NCBI GenBank assembly: GCA_947178455.1
Contig: CAMWYI010000113.1
Span: 1 to 5,400, forward strand
DNA length: 5,400 nt
Direction of reading: 5' to 3'
Source: an uncultured Alistipes sp.
GTDB lineage: Bacteria > Bacteroidota > Bacteroidia > Bacteroidales > Rikenellaceae
Shown here: in pieces, positions 1 to 5,400 of the stretch
How positions within the stretch are numbered: position 1 is the stretch's first letter
How the letters are laid out: every line of letters starts with the position of its first letter
Notes under the pieces: model-generated
Database searches by the model: none
What the model was told of the DNA's origin: nothing
The model's input: only the letters and a program-made list of their open reading frames with translations
Program-made: the position numbers and the translations under genes

Positions 1-2
1 GA

Positions 3-110
3 CGGCTGAAAATCTGGCGGATGCCCTCGTCGTCGCGCGCCTATCCGCGCCCCGTCGAATGGAAGGCCGAATACTATCGGAAAGTCTTTTCGGAAAACGG
101 CATCCTCTGA
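3..110 (+). CDS. C-terminal end of an unidentified protein (5' end outside window)
   Basis: An open frame enters from the left edge and ends at TGA 108-110, giving 35 residues. The tail is basic and aromatic, with segments RLKIWRMPSSSRAYPRP and VEWKAEYYRKVF, and it ends in NGIL. Codon choice (G/C-rich third positions) matches the downstream genes, which supports real coding. No membrane segment or catalytic motif is visible in this short piece, and I do not recognise the family. It reads in the same direction as mutS. The 190-base gap with its own promoter suggests mutS is not simply its operon partner. No convincing terminator follows the stop codon. Reading frame is fairly sure; function is unknown. 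Confidence 0.65.
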   Translation, partial: RLKIWRMPSSSRAYPRPVEWKAEYYRKVFSENGIL

Positions 111-162
111 CCCCGACGCGCTGGTCATTGCACCTCGTCTCGAAAAAAATGCGCTTCGGGCG

Positions 163-193
163 TTGCCTCCGCGCGAAAAAACCGCTATCTTTG
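163..193 (+). promoter_or_regulatory. Bacteroidetes-type sigma-ABfr promoter for mutS
   Basis: TTG at 163-165 is followed by a 20-base spacer and TATCTTTG at 186-193. This fits the known Bacteroidetes primary-sigma consensus, a -33 TTG and a -7 TAnnTTTG about 19-20 bases apart. Transcription would start near 197-201, leaving a leader of roughly 100 bases before the mutS GTG at 301. The match is seen directly; activity is inferred. Confidence 0.7.
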
Positions 194-242
194 CCATGAA
201 TAACCCTACGGCTGACAGGGAAATCTCGGCAAATTCGGACAC

Positions 243-264
243 CGCTCCGGCTTTGCGCGGGGCG
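243..264 (+). other. Possible hairpin in the mutS 5' leader
   Basis: CGCTCCG (243-249) can pair with CGGGGCG (258-264) in a 7-bp stem with one G-U pair and an 8-base loop. It ends 36 bases before the mutS start codon. There is no following T run, so it is not a terminator. In GC-rich DNA such a stem can arise by chance, and no known riboswitch or leader family is recognised. Confidence 0.25.
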
Positions 265-300
265 TGCTGTCCATGCCGCAGAATTTGAACCCCTTGAATC

Positions 301-2982
301 GTGAGCGAAGAGAAGAAAACCTCGAAAAAGAAGTGCGAAACGCCGCTGATGGATCAGTACTACCGCATGAAGGCCTCGCAGCCCGATGCCGTCATGCTGT
401 TCCGCGTCGGCGACTTTTACGAAACGTTCGGCGAGGATGCCATCAAGACCAGCGGCATATTGGGCATCACGCTGACCCGTCGGGCCAACGGTGCTGCTTC
501 GTATGTCGAACTGGCGGGATTTCCCTATCATGCGCTCGACACCTACCTGCCCAAACTCCTGCGGGCGGGCGAACGGGTGGCCATTTGCGAGCAGCTGGAA
601 GACCCCAAGACGGTCAAGGGGCTGGTCAAGCGGGGTATCATCGAGCTGGTCACTCCGGGCGTCGTCATGGAGAACAACATGCTCTCGAACAAGGAGAATA
701 CCTACCTCGCCTCGATATTCTTCGGCAAAAAGCTCACGGGTGTCGCTTTTCTCGACATTTCGACCGGCGAATTTTACGTCGCCGAGGGTTCCGACGCTTA
801 TGTCGACAAATTGCTGGCCAACCTGCGGCCCAAAGAGGTCGTTTTCCAGCGCGGATGCGAGGAGCGGTTCGCCGCTGCGTTCGGGTCGCAGTATTACACC
901 TATAAACTCGACGAATGGGTTTTCGCTGAGGAGGTCGACCGCGAAAAATTGTGTCGGCAGTTCGGCACCCAGTCGCTCAAAGGATTCGGCGTCGACCACT
1001 TCACGAGCGGCATTTCGGCCGCCGGTGCCATTCTCCATTACCTCGAATTCACCGAGCACCGCGACACGGCCCATATCCGGTCGCTGGCCCGTATCGACCA
1101 AGCCGATTCGGTGTGGATCGACAAGTTCACGATCCGCAATCTGGAACTTTTCACCTCGAACGGCGGGCGCGAAAAGGGCAGTTTCGCCGAGGTCATCGAC
1201 CGCACGCTGACCCCGATGGGCGGTCGTCTGTTGAAACGTTGGATTTCCATGCCGTTGCGCGACCCTGCGCGGATCGGCGAACGGCTCGACATCGTGGAGC
1301 GTTTCACGAAAGATGCCGAGTTGGCCGATAGCGTGCGCGAGCAGGTGGAGCAGGTGGGCGATTTGGAGCGCATCGCTTCGCGCGTCGCCGCTTTGCGGGT
1401 CACTCCGCGCGAGTTGGTGCAGTTGAAAAGTTCGCTTACGGCGGTCGAAACGCTCCAAACGATGTTGGCGTCGTCCGACGAGGCCCGTTTGCAGAAGCTG
1501 GCGCAGCAAATCGACCCGCTGGCGGCGGTTCGCGACCGCCTTGCCCGCGAAATCTATCCCGACCCGCAATACAATCAGATACAGAAAGGCGGCGTGATTG
1601 CCGACGGCGTGGATCCCGAACTCGACGACCTGCGGCGCATCGCCTTGCATGGCAAGGATTATTTGGCCCGCATCCAGCAGCGCGAAATCGAGGAGACCGG
1701 CATCCCTTCGCTCAAAATCAGTTACAACAGCGTCTTCGGTTATTACATCGAAGTCCGCAACGCGCATCGGGAAAAGGTGCCCGAGACGTGGATTCGCAAA
1801 CAGACGCTGGCCAATGCCGAACGCTACATCACCGAAGAGCTCAAAGAGTACGAAGCCAAGATTCTGGGGGCCGAGGAGAAGATGCTGGCGTTAGAACAGC
1901 GCATCTACAACGAAATCATCGCGTTTATCGGCGATTCGTTGCAGCCGTTGTTGCGCGATGCCGCTGTCGTGGCGCAGATAGACTGCCTGCAATCGTTCGC
2001 TCGCATGGCATGCGAGCGGCATTACGTGCGGCCGAAATTGGACGAGGGGAAGCGCATCGACATTCGCGAGGGCCGTCATCCGGTCATCGAAACGCTGATG
2101 CCCGTCGGCGAGGAGTACATCCCCAACGACGTGATGCTCGACAGCGACAAACAGCAGATTATGATGATTACGGGCCCCAACATGTCGGGTAAATCGGCCT
2201 TGCTGCGGCAAACGGCCCTCATCATCCTGATGGCGCAAATGGGGTCGTTCGTGCCCGCGAAATCGGCGCATATCGGCGTGGTGGACAAAATTTTCACGCG
2301 TGTCGGAGCTTCGGACAACATTTCGCAGGGCGAGTCGACTTTCATGGTCGAGATGCTCGAATCGGCCAGCATTCTCAACAACATTTCCGACCGAAGCATC
2401 GTGCTGCTGGACGAAATCGGACGCGGTACGAGTACCTACGACGGTATTTCGATTGCGTGGGCGATGGTCGAATACCTGCACAATCATCCGACGGCACGGG
2501 CGAAAACGCTGTTCGCCACGCACTACCACGAACTGAACGAAATGGAGCGCTTGTGCCCGCGTGTCAAGAATTTCCACGTGACGGTCAAGGAGATACGCAA
2601 CCAAATCGTCTTCCTGCGCAAGTTGGAGCAGGGCGGCACGGAACACTCGTTCGGTATCCACGTCGCGCGTATGGCCGGCATGCCGTTGTCGGTGGTGTCG
2701 CGGGCCGACGAGATTCTGCGCAACCTCGAACAGGTGTACGGCAACAACGAAATCGTGCCGAGCCGCAGTCTCAAAGAGCGCGGTCGGAAATTGACCGCGC
2801 AGGCCGTGCGCGAAGCGGCCGACACGCCGGATTCGCCGAGCGTGCAGCTTTCGATGTTCCGATTGGACGACCCCGTGCTGGTGCAGATTCGCGACCAAAT
2901 CAAGGGGCTGAACCTCGATTCGCTGACCCCGATCGAAGCGCTCAACAAACTGAACGAAATCAAGAAAATCACCGGTCTGTGA
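301..2982 (+). CDS. mutS: DNA mismatch repair protein MutS
   Basis: MutS binds mispaired bases and small loops as a dimer and, on ATP exchange, becomes a sliding clamp that recruits MutL. The protein has 893 residues, a little longer than the roughly 850 of E. coli MutS. The N-terminal mismatch-binding domain has the Phe-X-Glu motif at F39-Y40-E41, within FRVGDFYETF. A connector domain (about 125-270) and lever/clamp domains (about 275-580) follow. The ATPase domain has Walker A GPNMSGKS at 625-632, signature SQGESTF at 675-681, Walker B with D704-E705 in LLDEIGRGTSTYDG, and the switch histidine H741 in FATHYHEL. The tail carries QLSMF at 849-853, resembling a beta-clamp binding motif, and a final helical segment LTPIEALNKLNEIKK like the E. 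coli tetramerisation end. GTG at 301 is chosen because in-frame stops lie at 286-288 and 295-297. The next start, ATG at 349, would remove the Lys-rich first 16 residues. No Shine-Dalgarno is visible, as is usual in Bacteroidetes. The gene is intact, with its own promoter upstream and a terminator downstream. Confidence 0.98.
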   Translation: MSEEKKTSKKKCETPLMDQYYRMKASQPDAVMLFRVGDFYETFGEDAIKTSGILGITLTRRANGAASYVELAGFPYHALDTYLPKLLRAGERVAICEQLEDPKTVKGLVKRGIIELVTPGVVMENNMLSNKENTYLASIFFGKKLTGVAFLDISTGEFYVAEGSDAYVDKLLANLRPKEVVFQRGCEERFAAAFGSQYYTYKLDEWVFAEEVDREKLCRQFGTQSLKGFGVDHFTSGISAAGAILHYLEFTEHRDTAHIRSLARIDQADSVWIDKFTIRNLELFTSNGGREKGSFAEVIDRTLTPMGGRLLKRWISMPLRDPARIGERLDIVERFTKDAELADSVREQVEQVGDLERIASRVAALRVTPRELVQLKSSLTAVETLQTMLASSDEARLQKLAQQIDPLAAVRDRLAREIYPDPQYNQIQKGGVIADGVDPELDDLRRIALHGKDYLARIQQREIEETGIPSLKISYNSVFGYYIEVRNAHREKVPETWIRKQTLANAERYITEELKEYEAKILGAEEKMLALEQRIYNEIIAFIGDSLQPLLRDAAVVAQIDCLQSFARMACERHYVRPKLDEGKRIDIREGRHPVIETLMPVGEEYIPNDVMLDSDKQQIMMITGPNMSGKSALLRQTALIILMAQMGSFVPAKSAHIGVVDKIFTRVGASDNISQGESTFMVEMLESASILNNISDRSIVLLDEIGRGTSTYDGISIAWAMVEYLHNHPTARAKTLFATHYHELNEMERLCPRVKNFHVTVKEIRNQIVFLRKLEQGGTEHSFGIHVARMAGMPLSVVSRADEILRNLEQVYGNNEIVPSRSLKERGRKLTAQAVREAADTPDSPSVQLSMFRLDDPVLVQIRDQIKGLNLDSLTPIEALNKLNEIKKITGL
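1998..2018. repeat. 21-base near-perfect palindrome inside mutS
   Basis: CGCTCGCATG (1998-2007) and CATGCGAGCG (2009-2018) are exact reverse complements around a single G at 2008. It lies in the mutS lever-domain region, coding for part of FARMACERH. As RNA the loop would be too tight for the full stem, so pairing would open the centre. It may be chance in GC-rich coding DNA. Confidence 0.6.
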
Positions 2983-3002
2983 TGCCGCAGCCGGAGAAAC
3001 GA

Positions 3003-3034
3003 AAAGGCCGAAGCGGAAATCTTCGGCCTTTCTT
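3003..3034. terminator. Bidirectional intrinsic terminator between mutS and glnS
   Basis: AAAGGCCGAAG (3003-3013) pairs perfectly with CTTCGGCCTTT (3021-3031), giving an 11-bp stem with a 7-base loop. On the + strand it is followed by TTTCTT and further T-rich sequence, 20 bases after the mutS stop. On the - strand the stem is flanked by TTTTCGTTTC, about 20 bases past the glnS stop. The A/T ends of the stem supply U tracts in both directions, suiting a convergent gene pair. Confidence 0.88.
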
Positions 3035-3049
3035 CGTGTTTTCGGAGTG

Positions 3050-4732
3050 TTATTGGGCGTTGTTGATTTTCGCCCACGAATCTTTCAGCGTCACCGTGCG
3101 GTTGAAGACTAAATGTTCCGGCGTCGAATCGGTGTCGGGGCAGAAATAGCCCACGCGCTCGAACTGCACGGCCTGCCCGATTGGAATATCGCGCAGCGAG
3201 GGTTCCAAGTAACCCGTGATTTTGACCATCGAATCGGGGTTGAGGTTGTCCTCCCATGTTTGGCCCTCCTCCACGTCGTCGGGATTCTCTTTCGTGAACA
3301 GCGGATTGAACAGGCGCACTTCGGCTTCCAACGCATCTTTGGCCGACACCCAGTGGATGACTCCTTTCACCTTGCGGCCGTCGCTCGACGAGCCGTTGCC
3401 CGACATCGGGTCGTAGGTGCAGTGCAGCTCCACGATGTTGCCTTCGGCATCCTTCACGACTTCCTCGCACTTGATGAGGTAGGAGTAGCGCAGACGCACC
3501 TCGCCGCCCGGTTGCAGCCGGTAGAATTTTTTTGGCGGATTCTCCATGAAATCGTCCCGTTCGATGTAGAGGACTTTCGAGAACGGCACCTGCCGTGTTC
3601 CGGCGGCCTCGTTTTCGGGATTGTTGATAGCCGTGAACAGCTCGGTCTTGCCCTCGTCGTAGTTCGTAACGACCACTTTCAGCGGATTCAGCACGGCCAT
3701 GCGCCGTTCGGCCACCTTGTTGAGGTCTTCGCGCACGCAGTACTCCATTTTAGCGAGGTCGATTACGTTGTCGCGTTTGGCGACGCCCACCATTTCGGCG
3801 AAGTTGCGCACCGACGCGGGGGTGTAGCCCTTGCGGCGCAGGGCGCAGATAGTCGGCATGCGCGGGTCGTCCCAGCCCATGACGACGCCTTCCTGCACGA
3901 GTTTCAGCAGCTTGCGCTTCGACATCATCGTGTAGGTGAGGTTCAGCCGTGCGAATTCGTACTGGTGCGACGGGAAAATATCCAGCGCTTGGATGAACCA
4001 GTCGTACAGCGGACGATGCACATCGAATTCCAGCGTGCAAATCGAGTGCGTGATGTGTTCGATCGAGTCGCTTTGGCCGTGCGCATAGTCGTACATCGGG
4101 TAGATGCACCACTTGTTGCCCGTGCGGTGGTGTTCGGCGTGGATGATGCGGTACAGAATCGGGTCGCGGAACAGCATGTTCGGATGCGCCATGTCGATTT
4201 TCGCACGCAGCACTTTCTCGCCGTCGGCGAACTCGCCCTTGCGCATGCGCTCGAACAGGTCGAGGTTTTCTTCAATCGTGCGGTTGCGCCAAGGCGACTC
4301 CTTGCCCGGCTCCGATACGGTGCCGCGCGTTTCGCGGATTTGCTCCTGCGATTGATCGTCGACATAGGCCAGCCCTTTTTTAATCAGGACGATAGCCCAT
4401 TCGTAGAGTTGGTCGAAGTAGTCCGATGCGTAGCGTTCCAGCGCCCAGTCGAATCCCAGCCACTGAATATCGCGCTTGATAGAGTCAACATATTCGACAT
4501 CCTCTTTCACGGGATTCGTGTCGTCGAAACGCAGATTGCACTTTCCGCCGTACTTCTTGGCCAGTCCGAAGTTGATGCAGATGCTCTTGGCATGGCCGAT
4601 ATGCAGATAGCCGTTCGGTTCGGGCGGGAAACGGGTCTGAATCTCCGTCGTGCCTTCGGCGATAGACGCTTCGATGATTTCTTCGAGAAAGTTGAGCGAT
4701 TTTTCGCGTGTTTCGTTCGTTTCGCTTGCCAT
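3050..4732 (-). CDS. glnS: Glutaminyl-tRNA synthetase (GlnRS)
   Basis: This cytoplasmic class I synthetase joins glutamine to tRNA-Gln using ATP. The product is 560 residues, close to the 554 of E. coli GlnRS, and similar along its whole length. The Rossmann catalytic domain opens with RFPPEPNGYLHIGHAKS, with HIGH at 44-47, then LRFDDTNPVKED (about 67-78), the acceptor-binding insert, and the amino-acid pocket segment NKWCIYPMYD (206-215). The KMSKS-equivalent is MSKRK at 270-274. The C-terminal anticodon-binding beta-barrel region (about 340-560) includes RKVKGVIHWVSA and the closing FNRTVTLKDSW. The LRFDDTN and WCIYPMYD segments are GlnRS-like rather than GluRS-like. ATG at 4732 is chosen as start. 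An in-frame TTG at 4744 would add four residues but is a weaker codon, and the region just upstream of the ATG is A/T-rich, as Bacteroidetes starts often are. The upstream barrel gene ends 39 bases away on the same strand with no clear promoter in the gap, so co-transcription is plausible. An in-frame A AAA AAA heptamer sits at the codons for NPPKKF. Confidence 0.97.
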   Translation of the reverse strand: MASETNETREKSLNFLEEIIEASIAEGTTEIQTRFPPEPNGYLHIGHAKSICINFGLAKKYGGKCNLRFDDTNPVKEDVEYVDSIKRDIQWLGFDWALERYASDYFDQLYEWAIVLIKKGLAYVDDQSQEQIRETRGTVSEPGKESPWRNRTIEENLDLFERMRKGEFADGEKVLRAKIDMAHPNMLFRDPILYRIIHAEHHRTGNKWCIYPMYDYAHGQSDSIEHITHSICTLEFDVHRPLYDWFIQALDIFPSHQYEFARLNLTYTMMSKRKLLKLVQEGVVMGWDDPRMPTICALRRKGYTPASVRNFAEMVGVAKRDNVIDLAKMEYCVREDLNKVAERRMAVLNPLKVVVTNYDEGKTELFTAINNPENEAAGTRQVPFSKVLYIERDDFMENPPKKFYRLQPGGEVRLRYSYLIKCEEVVKDAEGNIVELHCTYDPMSGNGSSSDGRKVKGVIHWVSAKDALEAEVRLFNPLFTKENPDDVEEGQTWEDNLNPDSMVKITGYLEPSLRDIPIGQAVQFERVGYFCPDTDSTPEHLVFNRTVTLKDSWAKINNAQ

Positions 4733-4771
4733 ATTCTTATTCAATTTGTTATCATGCTATTGCTGTCGGTA

Positions 4772-5400
4772 CTATTTGCCGATACGGAACAGCTTTTCGA
4801 GGTTCACGGAGAGTTGCACGACCTGTTGCGTCCCCATGCCTTTGCCGTCGTAATGGAGTGCGATGCCCGCGTCGATGTGCACTGTGTTCTTGAAGAAGCG
4901 GTTTTCGTAGCCGAGCCACGTGCGGTTGTAGACGTGTTCGGTCGTCGCATAGAAACTCTCGCCCGCATAGAGACCGTCCGTGCCGTAGGTAAGTCCCGTC
5001 GCGGGGTCGGCCGCGACGAACCGCAGCGGTTGGAGGTTCTGTCCGAGATAGAGGTTGTTTTCCAGCTTCACGCCCCATTTGCGGATAACGATGTCCAGTT
5101 GTCCGCCGCACGGCTTTTGCCAGCGGTTGTCTACGCTGCGGCCGCGTTGGGGTGCCAGCAGCATGCCGGCCCGCACGTCGAAATCGAAATAGGCGTCGAA
5201 TTTCCAGCCGACGTAAGGATTTAATAAAAGATTGTCCGAGACATTGCCTACTTGTTTCGACATGGCGAAGTGGAAGAGCGAAAAGGCGTATCCGAAGTAC
5301 CCCCCCCCGCCGAATGCGTAGCGGCCGGCCGAGAGAATGCGGAATTTTTCGCGGGTCGTCTCTCCGAGCATACCCTCCCAATCGAGAGCCAATTCTATAT
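4772..5400 (-). CDS. Putative beta-barrel outer membrane protein, C-terminal part (start outside window)
   Basis: The frame is open from the right edge to TAG at 4772-4774, giving 208 visible residues. Any start is beyond 5400, because the residues before the in-window TTG (5390-5392) are also coding. The sequence is rich in aromatic residues and Gly, with many alternating polar/hydrophobic stretches typical of transmembrane beta-strands: YFGYAFSLFHFA, DAYFDFDVRAGMLLA, LDIVIRKWGVKLENNLYLG, VHIDAGIALHYDG and QVVQLSVNLEKLF. These are separated by polar turns such as RGRSVDNRWQKPCGG. This suggests an envelope barrel, and the overall look resembles conserved Bacteroidetes proteins of unknown function. 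No enzyme motif is visible, and the signal peptide, if any, lies outside the window. The last residues, FRIGK, lack the terminal aromatic typical of many barrels. A run of nine G on the coding strand encodes the Gly cluster in AFGGGGYFG. glnS follows 39 bases downstream. Coding is certain; the barrel assignment is an inference. Confidence 0.8.
   Translation of the reverse strand, partial: IELALDWEGMLGETTREKFRILSAGRYAFGGGGYFGYAFSLFHFAMSKQVGNVSDNLLLNPYVGWKFDAYFDFDVRAGMLLAPQRGRSVDNRWQKPCGGQLDIVIRKWGVKLENNLYLGQNLQPLRFVAADPATGLTYGTDGLYAGESFYATTEHVYNRTWLGYENRFFKNTVHIDAGIALHYDGKGMGTQQVVQLSVNLEKLFRIGK
5300..5308. repeat. Nine-base C/G homopolymer inside the barrel gene
   Basis: Nine C in a row on the + strand read as GGC GGG GGG GGG on the coding (-) strand, giving four Gly residues. 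With nine bases the frame is open on both sides. Mononucleotide runs this long are prone to slippage in replication and to base-calling error. Confidence 0.95.

Noticed and set aside
143..164. A possible minus-strand terminator: T-rich run after a small GC hairpin.
   Set aside because: The stem is only about three pairs plus a wobble, and no minus-strand gene reads into it.
196..288. A 30-codon open frame (ATG at 196) before mutS as a possible leader peptide.
   Set aside because: Its ATG lies three bases after the -7 element, at or before the predicted transcription start, so it would not be translated from that promoter. The product has no distinctive features.
264..905. A 213-codon + strand frame overlapping the start of mutS.
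   Set aside because: It is an out-of-frame reading of the mutS N-terminal region; the mutS frame carries all the family motifs.
1524..1540. Hairpin GGCGGT-TCGCG-ACCGCC within mutS.
   Set aside because: A six-base stem in GC-rich coding DNA is expected by chance, and nothing else marks the site.
1891..2898. A 335-codon open frame on the - strand opposite mutS.
   Set aside because: It is a shadow of the conserved mutS frame, caused by codon bias; the translation is His/Arg-rich with no motif.
4733..4744. TTG at 4744 as the glnS start.
   Set aside because: It would add only four residues to the N-terminus; the ATG at 4732 is a stronger start and gives a normal family length.
3113..5224. A 703-codon open frame on the + strand antisense to glnS and the barrel gene.
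   Set aside because: It lies opposite two well-supported genes, has a composition of His/Arg/Val-rich antisense type and shows no recognisable domain. Long antisense frames are expected where the sense genes have strong G/C third-position bias.

Overview
The window reads as ordinary chromosomal core sequence from a Bacteroidales bacterium, most likely Alistipes or a close relative in Rikenellaceae. This placement is an inference from three things. The DNA is moderately GC-rich with strong G/C preference at third codon positions. A Bacteroidetes-type promoter (TTG, 20-base spacer, TATCTTTG) lies before mutS. The MutS, GlnRS and outer-membrane-type proteins have a Bacteroidetes flavour. No database search was possible.

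Layout: (1) positions 3-110, + strand, are the last 35 codons of an unidentified upstream gene. (2) Positions 111-300 are a non-coding leader with a promoter at about 163-193 and a weak hairpin at 243-264. (3) Positions 301-2982, + strand, are an intact mutS with a GTG start. (4) Positions 2983-3049 are a convergent spacer with an 11-bp hairpin that looks like a two-way terminator. (5) Positions 3050-4732, - strand, are an intact glnS. (6) Positions 4772-5400, - strand, are the C-terminal 208 residues of a putative beta-barrel outer membrane protein whose start lies beyond the right edge.

The genes do not form one pathway. MutS begins mismatch repair, GlnRS charges tRNA-Gln, and the barrel protein is envelope-associated. 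The barrel gene and glnS share a strand with a 39-base gap and may be co-transcribed. mutS converges on them from its own promoter.

I see no mobile element, CRISPR array, RNA gene or recognisable new multi-gene system. The item most worth checking is a run of nine C (nine G on the coding strand) inside the barrel gene. Slippage there would change the protein, so it could be a phase-variation tract or a sequencing-error hotspot. Smaller curiosities are a 21-base near-palindrome inside mutS, an in-frame A AAA AAA heptamer in glnS and the long structured leader of mutS.
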